A stretch of DNA of 64,000 nt, taken from Streptomyces sp. ML-6. Its GTDB lineage: Bacteria; Actinomycetota; Actinomycetes; Streptomycetales; Streptomycetaceae. The stretch lies in contig NZ_JAOTIK010000001.1 in the NCBI RefSeq assembly GCF_030116705.1, forward strand, positions 3,367,001-3,431,000, given 5' to 3'. Every line of letters starts with the position of its first letter. Within the stretch, counting starts at the first letter, position 1. Below, in pieces: positions 1 through 9,254 of this stretch. The position numbers and the translations under genes were made by a program. Below the pieces are notes generated by a model. It saw nothing but the letters and a program-made list of their open reading frames with translations, was not told the DNA's origin and made no database searches.

Positions 1-244
1 ACTTGCTTCCGGACTCGCCCGGGAGCTTCTGGCCCTTCTTCAACTCGATCTTGATGATCTGTTCGTCACCGGTGGTCAGCTTGGCCTGCTCCACCTGGTC
101 CTTGCTGATCGCCTGGATCACCTTGCCGGTGTCCACCGATTTGTAGCCGCCCGACGAGCCGACGACCTGCATCAACACGACCACGGCGAGGACGGCCAGC
201 ACGATCCACATGACCGGCCCACGGAAGTATCGCTTCACGTCCAT
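1..244 (-). CDS. ftsH: ATP-dependent zinc metalloprotease FtsH, N-terminal part (cut by window edge)
   Basis: FtsH is a membrane-anchored AAA+ protease that degrades misfolded membrane proteins and short-lived regulators. Only the first 81 codons lie here; the ATPase and HExxH protease domains are beyond the left edge. The visible part starts MDVKRYFRGPVMWIVL, has a transmembrane helix at about residues 11-29, then the start of the extracytoplasmic domain, which matches the Streptomyces FtsH N-terminus. The start is ATG at 244; another ATG at 248 is out of frame. The only good Shine-Dalgarno sequence is separated from this ATG by a hairpin (see 249-275). A TTGACA hexamer at 360-365 on the minus strand is a possible -35 box. 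The gene lies downstream of hpt on the same strand. Confidence 0.9.
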   Translation of the reverse strand, partial: MDVKRYFRGPVMWIVLAVLAVVVLMQVVGSSGGYKSVDTGKVIQAISKDQVEQAKLTTGDEQIIKIELKKGQKLPGESGSK

Positions 245-248
245 CCAT

Positions 249-275
249 ACGGGGCGAAGCCGCCCCGTCCCTCCT
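249..275 (-). promoter_or_regulatory. Shine-Dalgarno plus hairpin in front of ftsH
   Basis: On the minus strand AGGAGGGA (275-268) is followed at once by a perfect 8-base-pair stem (268-261 with 256-249, tetraloop GCTT) and then by the start codon at 244. Measured along the RNA, the ribosome binding site is about 23 bases from the ATG, too far. With the stem folded the gap is only about 4 bases. The geometry is seen directly; a role in setting or regulating ftsH translation is inference. Confidence 0.55.
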
Positions 276-523
276 GCCCGTAGGTAAATGCTGCTGTGAG
301 AAAAGACTGTTTCTTCGGACGGTACCCCAGCATTGTCACTCGGGACCGCCGGGTACGTCTGTCAAAACCCGCCTTCCAGAGCTCAACGACGGGAATCCGG
401 TGAAAGGTTCCCCGCCGGTCCCGGCCGGTCCGGGCGTCCGGGCCGGGCGAGGGTGGGAGGCCGGGCGACGGCGGCCGGTCCCGCGGACGCGCGGGGTGCG
501 GGCCGCCGGGGACGCGCGGGGCG

Positions 524-1078
524 TCAGCCGCCGTAGACGTGCGGGGCGAGGGTGGCGACGAAGGGGAGGTTGCGGTACTTCTCCGCGTAGTCCAGCCCGT
601 ATCCGACGACGAACTCGTTGGGGATGTCGAAACCGACCCACTTGCAGTCGAGCGCGACCTTGGCCGCGTCCGGCTTGCGCAGCAGGGTGCAGATCTCCAG
701 GGACGCCGGCTCGCGCGAGCCGAGGTTCGACATCAGCCAGGACAGGGTCAGGCCCGAGTCGATGATGTCCTCGACGATCAGGACGTGCTTGCCCTTGATG
801 TCGGTGTCCAGGTCCTTGAGGATCCGGACCACGCCGGAGGACTGGGTGCCCGCGCCGTACGACGAGACGGCCATCCAGTCCATGGTGACGGGGGTGGACA
901 GCGCGCGCGCCAGGTCCGCCATCACCATGACCGCGCCCTTGAGGACGCCGACGATGAGCAGGTCCTTGCCCGCGTACTCCGCGTCGATCTTCGCGGCCAG
1001 CTCGACGAGCTTCGCGTCGATCTCTTCCTTGGTGAGGAGCACCGACTGGAGGTCGGTGCCCATGTCCTTCTCGTTCAC
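524..1078 (-). CDS. hpt: hypoxanthine phosphoribosyltransferase
   Basis: This cytoplasmic purine-salvage enzyme transfers phosphoribose from PRPP to hypoxanthine or guanine. The 184-residue protein carries the type I PRPP-binding loop [10 protein letters not shown] at residues 102-111 and the family landmarks LIVGVLKGA and SSYGAGT. I start it at GTG 1078, preceded by a purine-rich AGAAAGAGA at a suitable distance; an internal ATG at 1063 is possible. It lies 83 bases downstream of tilS on the same strand and upstream of ftsH, the usual tilS-hpt-ftsH order of Gram-positive bacteria, so cotranscription is likely. Confidence 0.95.
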   Translation of the reverse strand: MNEKDMGTDLQSVLLTKEEIDAKLVELAAKIDAEYAGKDLLIVGVLKGAVMVMADLARALSTPVTMDWMAVSSYGAGTQSSGVVRILKDLDTDIKGKHVLIVEDIIDSGLTLSWLMSNLGSREPASLEICTLLRKPDAAKVALDCKWVGFDIPNEFVVGYGLDYAEKYRNLPFVATLAPHVYGG

Positions 1079-1161
1079 CCGCGTCTCTTTCTCTGCCTGC
1101 CGGTCACGGGGCGCCGCCCGTGGCCTGTGCGGCCGTCCGCTGCGTGCCGACCGCTCGTGCT

Positions 1162-2244
1162 TCAGCTCTGCCGAATGACCAGTCTGCCACCCTGCCGCCG
1201 GGCTTCGACCCGTCCGGGCAGGTTGATGGCCTGCTGGCCGCGCCATCCGGTGATCAGCCGGTCGACTTCCTCGATGTGGCGGGCGAAGAGCGATCCGGCC
1301 GGGGAACCCGCCTCCATGACGGCCCGGCGCAGCACCCGGCGGCGCACGGCGGGGGGCAGGGCGAAGAGCTTGGCGCACTCCAGGCGGCCGGCCTCGTCCC
1401 GTACGGTCCGCTCGGCCTCGGCGGCCCAGGTGTCCAGGGCGTCCGCGTCGTCGCGGGAGAGCTGGGCCGTACGGGCGAGGGCCTCGACCACCCCTTTCCC
1501 GAGCGCCTTCTCCAGGGCGGGCAGACCCTCGTGGCGCAGTCGGGAGCGGGTGTAGGCGGGGTCGGTGTTGTGCGGGTCGTCCCAGACGGGCAGGGACTGG
1601 ACGAGGCAGGCCTTGCGGGCGGTCTGGCGGTCGAGCTGGAGGAAGGGGCGGCGGTAGCGGCCGGCCGGTCCGGACGCGGCGGCCATGCCGGAGAGCGAGC
1701 GGATGCCGGAGCCTCGGGCGAGACCGAGCAGCACGGTCTCCGCCTGGTCGTCACGGGTGTGCCCGAGCAGGACGGCGGCGGCGCCGTGCCGCTCGGCCGC
1801 CGCGTCCAGGGCGGCGTAGCGGGCCTCACGGGCGGCGGCCTCGGGGCCGCCCTCCCGGCCGACCCGCACGGCCACGGCCTCGACCGGGTCGAGGTGCATG
1901 GCGGTGAGGCGGTCGACGACCTCGGCGGCGCGGGCCCCGGAGCCGTCCTGGAGGCCGTGGTCGACGGTGATGCCACCGGCCCGGATGTCGAGTTTGCGGG
2001 CCTCGAAGGCGAGGGCGGAGGCGAGCGCCATGGAGTCGGCGCCGCCGGAACAGGCCACCAGCACCAGCGGGGTGTCGGGGCGTTCGGGGAGTGCGGCGCG
2101 CTGCCTGCCCGCACCGGCTTCGGCGAGCTCGGGGTGCGGGGTGTGCCGGAGGTGTCCGGCGTTTCGGGTGTGCTCGGTGAGTACGTCGTGGAGTACGCGG
2201 CGGACCGCCAGGCGTATCGCCGCGACCGCAGGATGGGGACCCAT
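1162..2244 (-). CDS. tilS: tRNA(Ile)-lysidine synthase
   Basis: TilS attaches lysine to C34 of the CAU-anticodon tRNA-Ile, so that it reads AUA as isoleucine. The 360-residue protein has the PP-loop SGGADS at residues 66-71, the DHGLQ segment and [10 protein letters not shown] expected of the N-type ATP-pyrophosphatase fold, then a helical tRNA-binding region. The N-terminus is about 50 residues longer than in shorter homologues, but ATG 2244 is in frame and no stop intervenes. It heads a minus-strand run with hpt and ftsH. AUA codons are rare at this GC content, yet the gene is essential in most bacteria. Confidence 0.93.
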   Translation of the reverse strand: MGPHPAVAAIRLAVRRVLHDVLTEHTRNAGHLRHTPHPELAEAGAGRQRAALPERPDTPLVLVACSGGADSMALASALAFEARKLDIRAGGITVDHGLQDGSGARAAEVVDRLTAMHLDPVEAVAVRVGREGGPEAAAREARYAALDAAAERHGAAAVLLGHTRDDQAETVLLGLARGSGIRSLSGMAAASGPAGRYRRPFLQLDRQTARKACLVQSLPVWDDPHNTDPAYTRSRLRHEGLPALEKALGKGVVEALARTAQLSRDDADALDTWAAEAERTVRDEAGRLECAKLFALPPAVRRRVLRRAVMEAGSPAGSLFARHIEEVDRLITGWRGQQAINLPGRVEARRQGGRLVIRQS

Positions 2245-2580
2245 GTCCGGTGCCCTTCGTGAAGTTTCGGGAGATGCCTCGAAGTGGCGGACGGAAGACG
2301 GGCCGTCACTCAGAGTGCGTCGATGGTGACAGAGGCAAGACGTCCATCGAGCATTGCACGCCTTCCCGTGCCCCTACGGTCCCTCGGATGGGTGATTACC
2401 GGCGCGTTCTCGTTCAGGGCGCCCACCGTCGGGCCGCGAGGCCGCAACACCTGCTGCCGGGGCCCGTCGTCGGGCCGCGCCGCCTCGGCACCTGCCGACG
2501 GGCGCCCGGCAGCGGGGACCGCGGCGTCGCGGTCCCCGCTGCCGGGCGTTCCCCGTCGTCCGCCGTCGGGCCCGTGGTGC
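2245..2580. other. intergenic region between tilS and the metalloprotease gene
   Basis: I see no gene here. The right part holds a very strong hairpin (2503-2548). The rest is GC-rich with several short copies of CGTCGGGCC (near 2428, 2467 and 2561). The promoter for tilS must lie in 2245-2400, but I cannot place it with confidence. Confidence 0.5.
2503..2548 (-). terminator. perfect 21-base-pair hairpin terminator
   Basis: The arms 2503-2523 and 2528-2548 are perfectly complementary with a 4-base loop. The hairpin lies 32 bases after the stop codon of the minus-strand metalloprotease gene. It has no T-run, as is usual for Streptomyces terminators. Confidence 0.8.
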
Positions 2581-3711
2581 TCACGGCTCCGCCCTGCGGT
2601 GCACCCTCGCGACCCAGTCCGCCGGTTTCGCGATCTCCGCCTTCGTCGGCAGGGTGTTCGGCGAGGTCCACACCCGGTTGAAGCCGTCCATGCCGACCTC
2701 GTCGACCACGGCGCGGACGAACCGCTCGCCGTCGCGGTACTGGCGCAGCTTCGCGTCGAGCCCGAGGAGCTTGCGCAGCGCCTGGTCGAGGCGGCCGGCG
2801 CCGCGTGCCCTGCGCTGCTGGAACTTCTCCCGGATCTCGCCGACGGAGGAGACGACGTCGGGCCCGACCCCGTCCATCACGTAGTCGGCATGGCCTTCGA
2901 GCAGGGACATCACGGCGGTGAGCCGGCCGAGGATCTCCCGCTGCGAGGGGGTCTGGACGAGTTCGACCAGGCTGCGTCCGCCGTCCTCGCCGGCCTCGCC
3001 CTCGGGGCGGCCCCCGGCCAGCGACTGGGCGGCCTCGCGGAGCCGTTCCAGGACGGTCATCGGGTCGACGTCGGTCTCGTCGAGGAATGACTGGATCTCG
3101 CCCTGGAGGTGGTCGCGGAGCCAGGGCACCCCGGTGAACTGGGTGCGGTGGGTCTCCTCGTGGAGCGCGACCCAGAGCCGGAAGTCGTGCGGGTCCACGT
3201 CGAGTTCGCGCTCGACGTGGACGATGTTGGGGGCGACCAGCAGGAGCCTGCCGCCGCCGGCCGAGGCGGGCAGCTCGCGGGTGGCGGGGGCGAAGGTCTC
3301 GTACTGGCCGAGGACCCGGGAGGCCAGGAACGACAGCAGCATCCCCACCTCGACGCCGGTCACCTTGCCGCCGACCGCGCCCAGCACGGCGCCGCCGGCG
3401 GTGCCCGCGCGCCGGTCCTGCATCTTGCCCAGGAGCGGGCCGAGCAGTTCGCGGAAGCCCGCGACGTTGGCCTTGATCCAGCCCGCCCGGTCCACCACCA
3501 GGACCGGGGTGTCCTCCGGTTCGGTCCCCTCGGGGATCATCCGGGTGAAGGAGCGGACGTGCTCCTCCGAGGCCCTGGCGTGCCGGCGCAGCTCGGCGAC
3601 GACCTCACGGGCCTCCTCCCGGCTGATCTCCGGCCCCGGCCGGACCAGTCGGGTCGCGGTCGCGACCGCGAGGTTCCAGTCGACCATCTGGGCACCACCG
3701 ATGCTCGTCAT
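2581..3711 (-). CDS. zinc-dependent metalloprotease-like protein (DUF2342 / F420-associated family)
   Basis: A 376-residue actinobacterial protein of the family annotated as zinc-dependent metalloprotease or 'coenzyme F420 biosynthesis-associated' protein; its substrate is unknown. A zincin-type HEETH motif (HExxH) is at residues 184-188 (ALHEETHRTQF), with Glu/Asp-rich helices after it, including GHADYVMDG, which could supply the third metal ligand. The protein starts MTSIGGAQMVDWN; an internal Met nine residues in is an alternative start. No signal peptide is visible. The gene sits between dacB and tilS on the same strand and ends before a strong terminator, so it may be read with dacB. Confidence 0.85.
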   Translation of the reverse strand: MTSIGGAQMVDWNLAVATATRLVRPGPEISREEAREVVAELRRHARASEEHVRSFTRMIPEGTEPEDTPVLVVDRAGWIKANVAGFRELLGPLLGKMQDRRAGTAGGAVLGAVGGKVTGVEVGMLLSFLASRVLGQYETFAPATRELPASAGGGRLLLVAPNIVHVERELDVDPHDFRLWVALHEETHRTQFTGVPWLRDHLQGEIQSFLDETDVDPMTVLERLREAAQSLAGGRPEGEAGEDGGRSLVELVQTPSQREILGRLTAVMSLLEGHADYVMDGVGPDVVSSVGEIREKFQQRRARGAGRLDQALRKLLGLDAKLRQYRDGERFVRAVVDEVGMDGFNRVWTSPNTLPTKAEIAKPADWVARVHRRAEP

Positions 3712-3805
3712 GCGTCAACCGTACGTGCTCGGCCCCGTCCGCGGTGCGGTGTCGACCGGCCCGGATCCGGCCGGGGCGGCCCGGCCGGGGTCGTCCGGCG
3801 GGCCC

Positions 3806-5308
3806 TCAACGGGCGCGGGCGACCAGGCCGGTGGCGAGCGCGTCGAGGGAGGACTGGGCCTCGGAGGGGGAGGTGGTGCCGGATGCCAGGAAGGCGAAGG
3901 CGAGCAGCCGGCCCTGTCCGTCGACGACCGTTCCGGCGAGGGTGTTCACGCCGGTGAGGGTGCCGGTCTTGGCGCGGACCAGGCCGGTTCCCGCGGACTT
4001 CCCGCTGTAGCGGTCGCTGAGCGTGCCGGTGAAGCCGGCCACGGGCAGGCCGGTGAGGACGGGGCGCAGTTCGGGGTGGGCCGGGTCGGCGGCGCGGGCG
4101 AGGAGGCCGGCCAGCAGCCGGGCGGTGACCTTGTCCTTGCGGTCCAGTCCGCTGCCGTCGGCGAGGACGGCGCCGGTCAGCGGGAGGCGGAGCTTCCCGA
4201 GCTGCTCGGTGACGGCCCGTCGGGCACCGGCGAAGTCGGCGGGCCGGCCCGCCTTGATGGCGGTTTGCCGGGCGAGCGCCTCGGCGATGTCGTTGTCGCT
4301 GTTGGTCAGGGCCCGTTCGACCAGGGCGGAGATCGGGGCGGAGAGGTGCTGGGCGACCTGCCGGGACCCGGCGGCCGGGCGGCCGTGCCCCGGCCCGGAC
4401 CCGGTGTCGATCCCGGCGTCGTCGAGGAGCTTCGCGAAGGCTTCGGCGGCGTCCTTCGCCGGGTCGTCGCTGCGCGGGGCGGGTCCGCTGTCGGTGTCGT
4501 CGAGCCTGCCCTCGTCGATCATCAGGGCGCTGACCGGCGCGATGTTCTCGTTGGGGCCGATCGGGTGGCGGGCGGGTCCGGAGTAGCGGGAGGTGTCGTA
4601 CGAGAGGCGGGCCCGGTCGACGCCGTGGGCCTTCAGGGCGCGCGCGGTGCCGGTGGCGAGCGCGCGCAGGCCCGCCCGGTCGAGGGTGGGGTCGCCGCCG
4701 CCGACCAGGGTGATCCGGCGGTGGTCGGGGGAGACCAGGACCTTCGTGGCGATGCGGTGGTCGGGGCCGAGGGCGCTCAGCGCGGCGGCCGCGGTGGCGA
4801 TCTTGACGGTGGAGGCGGGGGTCATGGGCAGGTCGGCGCCCTTGCCGTACAGCCGGGTGCCGTCGGCGGTGTCGATGACGACGGCGGTGTGCCGGGTGCC
4901 CAGGGCGGGGGCCTTCAGCAGCGGGTCGAGGACGGCGCGGAGGTCCGGGGCCGCACTGTCGGGGGTGTGCCGGGCGTCCGGGGCGGCGTTGTCGGCGGGG
5001 GTGAGGGCGGCGAGAACGGCCGGGGCGCTGGGCGCGGGCGCGGGCCCGTCGGGGGTGCCGGTGCCGTGATGTGCGCCACCTGTGCGGCTCCGGGCGGCGG
5101 CCCAGTCCTGCTCGGCCTTACGCTGACCCGAGTCCCAGGGGCCGGCGGCAAGGACGACGCCGGCCGCGAGCACCAGGCCGAGCCCGGCGGAGACGGCGGT
5201 GAACTGTCGGTCGTTCAGTCCCTTCAGCCTGAGCACGGCACCCCGAGGGGTGAGTCGGCCCAGCCTGTCCAACGGATTGACCGACGGTCTTTTCACCGGC
5301 TCGTCCAC
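3806..5308 (-). CDS. dacB: D-alanyl-D-alanine carboxypeptidase / endopeptidase, peptidase S13 (DacB/PBP4 type)
   Basis: A penicillin-binding protein acting outside the membrane on peptidoglycan, removing terminal D-Ala or cutting cross-links. All three serine-penicillin-binding motifs are present: STVK (Ser about residue 166), SDN in TNSDND, and KTG in RAKTGTLTG. The N-terminus has a cytoplasmic stretch, one transmembrane helix at about 37-55, then a Pro/Ala-rich linker before the catalytic domain, so the protein is anchored rather than released. The start is taken as GTG 5308 because AAAGGGG lies 9 bases upstream; ATG 5338 is the alternative. It is divergent from ppa, with 86 bases between the two starts. 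Confidence 0.92.
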   Translation of the reverse strand: MDEPVKRPSVNPLDRLGRLTPRGAVLRLKGLNDRQFTAVSAGLGLVLAAGVVLAAGPWDSGQRKAEQDWAAARSRTGGAHHGTGTPDGPAPAPSAPAVLAALTPADNAAPDARHTPDSAAPDLRAVLDPLLKAPALGTRHTAVVIDTADGTRLYGKGADLPMTPASTVKIATAAAALSALGPDHRIATKVLVSPDHRRITLVGGGDPTLDRAGLRALATGTARALKAHGVDRARLSYDTSRYSGPARHPIGPNENIAPVSALMIDEGRLDDTDSGPAPRSDDPAKDAAEAFAKLLDDAGIDTGSGPGHGRPAAGSRQVAQHLSAPISALVERALTNSDNDIAEALARQTAIKAGRPADFAGARRAVTEQLGKLRLPLTGAVLADGSGLDRKDKVTARLLAGLLARAADPAHPELRPVLTGLPVAGFTGTLSDRYSGKSAGTGLVRAKTGTLTGVNTLAGTVVDGQGRLLAFAFLASGTTSPSEAQSSLDALATGLVARAR

Positions 5309-5394
5309 CGTTGACCAGCCCCTTTCGCGAGCACACATCTGCGTGGGGGACACTTAATCACCAGTCGTATGTGTTGATCATGGAGGAGCCACCC

Positions 5395-5889
5395 GTGGAG
5401 TTCGACGTCACCATCGAGATTCCGAAGGGTTCGCGGAACAAGTACGAGGTGGACCACGAGACCGGTCGGATCCGCCTGGACCGTCGACTCTTCACCTCGA
5501 CCAGCTACCCGGCGGACTACGGCTTCGTCGAGAACACCCTCGGCGAGGACGGCGACCCGCTGGACGCGCTGGTCATCCTGGACGAGCCGACCTTCCCCGG
5601 CTGCCTCATCAAGTGCCGCGCCATCGGCATGTTCCGGATGACGGACGAGGCCGGCGGCGACGACAAGCTGCTGTGCGTGCCGGCCTCCGACCCCCGGGTG
5701 GAGCACCTGCGCGACATCCACCACGTGTCGGAGTTCGACCGCCTGGAGATCCAGCACTTCTTCGAGGTCTACAAGGACCTGGAGCCCGGCAAGTCGGTCG
5801 AGGGCGCCGACTGGGTCGGCCGCGCCGAGGCCGAGGCCGAGATCGAGGCCTCCTACAAGCGTCTCGAGGCGCAGGGCGGCGCGCACTGA
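5395..5889 (+). CDS. ppa: inorganic pyrophosphatase (soluble, family I)
   Basis: This cytoplasmic enzyme hydrolyses pyrophosphate and so pulls biosynthetic reactions forward. The 164-residue protein shows the family I signature DGDPLDALV with its metal-binding aspartates, plus [12 protein letters not shown] at the start and KPGKSVEG-like [12 protein letters not shown] near the end. The GTG start at 5395 is fixed by GGAGGAG at 5382-5388, six bases upstream. A hairpin overlapping the stop codon probably ends the transcript. The same window also carries a membrane pyrophosphatase (53192-55639), so this organism has both a soluble and an energy-conserving enzyme. Confidence 0.96.
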   Translation: MEFDVTIEIPKGSRNKYEVDHETGRIRLDRRLFTSTSYPADYGFVENTLGEDGDPLDALVILDEPTFPGCLIKCRAIGMFRMTDEAGGDDKLLCVPASDPRVEHLRDIHHVSEFDRLEIQHFFEVYKDLEPGKSVEGADWVGRAEAEAEIEASYKRLEAQGGAH

Positions 5890-5910
5890 CACCGGCTCGC
5901 GGCCGGTGTC
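5888..5910 (+). terminator. hairpin overlapping the ppa stop codon
   Basis: The arms 5888-5896 and 5902-5910 form a perfect 9-base-pair stem with a 5-base loop, beginning inside the ppa TGA. It is placed to terminate ppa. Confidence 0.6.
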
Positions 5911-6302
5911 CGGCCGCGGCGCGCGGGTCCGGCCGCACGGGTTCGTACGAACGGGCCCGTGCGCATGGGCCGGGTGCGTGAGCCGAGGTACGCGAGCCGA
6001 CGTGCACGAGCCGGTGCACGTGGGCTTCGGCGCGTGAACCGAGGCACGTGACCGAAGTACGCGACACGGTTCCGTTTGCGGTTCCGTACGGGAACGGGCG
6101 GTACTCCTTCCATGGGAGTGCCGCCCGTTCCGCGTACCGCCCCGCGCACCCGGTCCGCGGGTGCGCCGGGTCCTGCGGGCCGGCTCCTGGAAGGCCCCTC
6201 CCGGTCCCGTTCCGGATCTTCTGGCGTCCGCGGGCTTGTCCGTGGCCATACTGGGCACAAGCGCAGCCATGGACGCGCGGTAGTGACGAGGAGCGAGGGT
6301 CA
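5911..6302. repeat. intergenic region with degenerate short repeats and a long hairpin
   Basis: Between ppa and the exporter gene I see no ORF with convincing coding character. From about 5968 to 6065 a degenerate unit of 14-18 bases (CGTGAGCCGAGGTACG and variants such as CGCGAGCCGACGTGC and CGTGAACCGAGGCACG) is repeated about five times. It is followed by a hairpin with arms 6091-6107 and 6115-6131 (17 pairs, one G-T, 7-base loop). The exporter promoter should lie between this hairpin and 6288. Confidence 0.6.
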
Positions 6303-8015
6303 GTGGTGGCGGAACCGGGCGGTCCGGAGGACCAGAAGCCCCAGTCCGACGAGGCGCGCAGCGCCTTCGTCCCGCCTGCCGGGGTGGAGCAGCGCGCGCC
6401 CGGGCCCGAGGACGACCATCCGACGTCGGAGTTCGCCCTTCCGGCCGGTCTGGCGGACGCCCCGGGGACGGGCACCGGTTCCGCTTCCGGTTCCGGTCCG
6501 GGTTCGGGGCAGGGCTCGGGACAGGACACGATCGGCTCCGCCTTCGCCCCGCCGAGTACCTACGGCGACCGGCACCCGTCGCCCGCCTTCACCCCGGCCC
6601 AGGGCATACCGATGGTCCGGCTGACCAAGGAGGCTCCCTGGCAGGACCGGATGCGCACGATGCTGCGGATGCCGGTCGCCGAGCGCCCGGCGCCCGAGCT
6701 GGTGCAGAAGTCCGACGAGGCGGGGCCCGCGGTGCCGCGCGTGCTCGACCTGACGCTGCGCATCGGGGAGCTGCTGCTGGCGGGCGGCGAGGGCGCCGAG
6801 GACGTCGAGGCGGCCATGTTCGCGGTGACCCGCAGCTACGGCCTGGACCGCTGCGAACCGACCGTCACCTTCACCCTGCTGTCGATCTCGCACCAGCCCT
6901 CGCTGGTCGACGACCCGGTGACGGCGAGCCGTACCGTGCGCCGGCGCGGCACCGACTACACCCGGCTGGCCGCGGTCTTCCGGCTCATCGACGACATCAC
7001 CGCGGAGGACGTCGAGGTCTCCCTGGAGGAGGCCTACCGGCGGCTGGCGGAGATCCGCCGCAACCGCCACCCGTACTCCGGCTGGGTGCTGACGCTGGCC
7101 GCCGGCGGGCTCGCGGGGGCGGCCTCGGTGCTGGTGGGCGGTGGTCCGCTGGTGTTCGTGGTGGCCGCGGTCGGCGCGATGCTCGGCGACCGGCTCGCCT
7201 GGCTCTGCGCCGGGCGGGGGCTGCCGGAGTTCTACCAGTTCGTGGTGGCCGCGATGCCGCCCGCCGCGATGGGCGTGGCGCTGACCCTCACCCACTGGTC
7301 GGACGTACGGCCCTCGGCGGTGATCACCGGTGGGCTGTTCGCGCTGCTGCCGGGGCGGGCCCTGGTGGCGGGCGTGCAGGACGGACTGACCGGTTTCTAC
7401 ATCACCGCGGCCGCGCGGCTGCTCGAAGTCATGTACCTGTTCATCGGCATCGTCGTCGGCGTGCTGCTCGTGCTGTACCTGGGGCTCCAGCTGGGTGCCC
7501 AGCTGAACCCCGAGGCCAGGTTCGTCCCCCACGACCGGCCGGTGGTGCAGATCCTGGCGTCGATGGCGCTCTGTTTCGCCTTCGCGATCCTGCTCCAGCA
7601 GGACCGGTCCACGGTGCTCGCGGTGACCCTCAACGGCGCCGTGGCCTGGGTGATCTACGGGGCGATGGCCAGGACCGGCGGCATCTCGCCGGTGCTGGCG
7701 ACCGCGACGGCGGCCGGACTGGTGGGCCTGTTCGGGCAGCTGTTCTCGCGCTACCGGTACACCTCGTCGTTGCCGTTCATCACGGCGGCGATCGGCCCGC
7801 TGCTGCCGGGTTCGGCCACGTACTTCGGCCTGCTGGCCGTGGCCCAGGGGCGGGTGAACACCGGGCTCGCCTCGCTGTCGACCGCGGTGGCCACGGCGCT
7901 GGCCATCGCGATCGGGGTGAACCTGGGGGGCGAGATCTCCCGGCTGTTCATGCGGGTGCCGGGAGCGGTCGGCGGGGCGAACCGCCGCGCGGCCAAGCGG
8001 ACGCGCGGCTTCTGA
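6303..8015 (+). CDS. threonine/serine exporter (ThrE family)
   Basis: An integral membrane protein of 570 residues related to ThrE, which exports threonine and serine by proton exchange. Residues 1-130 are a Pro/Gly/Ser-rich, low-complexity cytoplasmic extension. The soluble ThrE N-domain follows (LRIGELLLAGGEGAEDVE), then about ten hydrophobic helices, including the second family module in the C-terminal half (VVQILASMALCFAFAILLQ). The start is GTG 6303, or the adjacent GTG 6306, after GAGGAG at 6288-6293. The long disordered head is typical of Streptomyces members. Transport specificity is inferred from the family only. Confidence 0.88.
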   Translation: MVAEPGGPEDQKPQSDEARSAFVPPAGVEQRAPGPEDDHPTSEFALPAGLADAPGTGTGSASGSGPGSGQGSGQDTIGSAFAPPSTYGDRHPSPAFTPAQGIPMVRLTKEAPWQDRMRTMLRMPVAERPAPELVQKSDEAGPAVPRVLDLTLRIGELLLAGGEGAEDVEAAMFAVTRSYGLDRCEPTVTFTLLSISHQPSLVDDPVTASRTVRRRGTDYTRLAAVFRLIDDITAEDVEVSLEEAYRRLAEIRRNRHPYSGWVLTLAAGGLAGAASVLVGGGPLVFVVAAVGAMLGDRLAWLCAGRGLPEFYQFVVAAMPPAAMGVALTLTHWSDVRPSAVITGGLFALLPGRALVAGVQDGLTGFYITAAARLLEVMYLFIGIVVGVLLVLYLGLQLGAQLNPEARFVPHDRPVVQILASMALCFAFAILLQQDRSTVLAVTLNGAVAWVIYGAMARTGGISPVLATATAAGLVGLFGQLFSRYRYTSSLPFITAAIGPLLPGSATYFGLLAVAQGRVNTGLASLSTAVATALAIAIGVNLGGEISRLFMRVPGAVGGANRRAAKRTRGF

Positions 8016-8138
8016 CCGTTCCTGGTTCCCTGGCCCGTACGTACGGCTCGGACTCCGGCCCCGGCCCCTGGCCCGTGCGTACGGCTCGGGCCGACCCGCT
8101 CGTGTGCTGCGGATCGGCCCGGGGGTGTGGTGGCCGGG

Positions 8139-8852
8139 TCAGCGCTTGGCGTGGCGGCCGCGCTGGCCCGGGGCGGGGGCGTTTCCGGCGGCCGGGGCCC
8201 GGCCCTCGCCGCCGCCCTCCGCCGCTTCCTTCTTCGACTTGGAGCGGGCCCGCAGGAACTCGATCGCGATCGGCACCACCGAGATGAGCACGATCAGGAT
8301 GAGGATCGCCTCGATGTTCTGGTGGACGAACTCGACCTTGCCGAGGGCCGCGCCGAGCAGCGTGACGCCGACGCCCCAGAGTATCCCGCCGATGATGTTG
8401 AACATGATGAACGAGCGGTAGTTCATCCGGCTCACACCGGCGATGATCGGGGTGAACGTACGCACCACGGGCACGAAGCGGGCCAGGATCAGCGACTTCG
8501 GGCCGTACTTCTCGAAGAATTCGTGCGCCTTCTCGACGTTCTCCTGCTTGAAGAGGCGGGAGTCCGGGCGGTTGAAGAGCGCCGGGCCGACCTTGCGGCC
8601 GAAGAGGTAGCCCACCTGGTCGCCGATGATCGCCGCCAGCGCCACCAGGACGCAGACCAGCCAGAGCGGCGCGTGCAGCTTGCCCGCGGTCACCAGCAGA
8701 CCGGTGGTGAACAGCAGGGAGTCTCCGGGCAGGAAGAAACCGATCAGCAGACCGGATTCAGCGAAGACGATGACCAGCACACCGAGCAGTCCGAACTGCC
8801 CGATGAGATAGTCCGGGTCCAGCCAGCTCGGTCCGAGCGCAAGCGTATTCAA
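8139..8852 (-). CDS. DedA family membrane protein
   Basis: A DedA/SNARE-associated (PF09335) integral membrane protein of 237 residues. The family takes part in lipid scrambling or undecaprenyl-phosphate recycling and in membrane homeostasis. Seen here: hydrophobic helices, the signature ESGLLIGFFLPGDSLLF, then GYLFGRKVGP, and the conserved ARFVPVVRTFTPIIAGVSRM, which holds the family's essential arginines. The C-terminus is a Lys/Arg/Ala-rich cytoplasmic tail. The start is TTG 8852, because AGGAG lies 9 bases upstream on the minus strand and homology begins there; no ATG fits. Confidence 0.92.
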   Translation of the reverse strand: MNTLALGPSWLDPDYLIGQFGLLGVLVIVFAESGLLIGFFLPGDSLLFTTGLLVTAGKLHAPLWLVCVLVALAAIIGDQVGYLFGRKVGPALFNRPDSRLFKQENVEKAHEFFEKYGPKSLILARFVPVVRTFTPIIAGVSRMNYRSFIMFNIIGGILWGVGVTLLGAALGKVEFVHQNIEAILILIVLISVVPIAIEFLRARSKSKKEAAEGGGEGRAPAAGNAPAPGQRGRHAKR

Positions 8853-9086
8853 GGGTCCGGGCTCCTGGATCGATCGATGACGGCTGCGTGGCCGCCCCAA
8901 GCTATCAACGCCGGAGGAGTGCCCCGGGTTCCAGATGGCCCGCACGGGGATGCGCACCGGGTCGAGAGGGTGCGCACTCCGGGTCAACCGGGACAAAGCC
9001 GCTCCCGGAAGACGCCGTACGGCGATCTCCGCCGGTCATGGCGGCGGACCGGAGCCCGTGCCCGCCGTGCCCGGCGACGGACCGGA

Positions 9087-9194
9087 CCGCGCGGCCGTGC
9101 CCGGCGACGGGTGCGCGGTCCGCGGCGGGACGCACGGTCCGAGACGGCCGCGCGGCCGTGTCCGGTGACAGGTGCGCGGTCCGCGGCGGGACGC
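9087..9194. repeat. two imperfect 47-base direct repeats, 61 bases apart
   Basis: Copies at 9087-9133 and 9148-9194 share CCGCGCGGCCGTG at the start and GTGCGCGGTCCGCGGCGGG later, with a few substitutions. They lie in the 402-base gene-free stretch between the DedA and TipA-like genes. The second copy supplies the left arm of the terminator at 9178-9217. Nothing else recognisable lies in 8853-9086. Confidence 0.6.
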
Positions 9195-9217
9195 CCCGGA
9201 GCGTCCCGCCGCGGACC
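9178..9217 (-). terminator. perfect 17-base-pair hairpin terminator of the TipA-like gene
   Basis: The arms 9178-9194 and 9201-9217 pair perfectly around a 6-base loop, 38 bases beyond the stop codon of the minus-strand TipA-like gene. Confidence 0.8.
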
Positions 9218-9254
9218 GTGCCGCCTGGTCACATCACCCGGTCACACCACCCGC

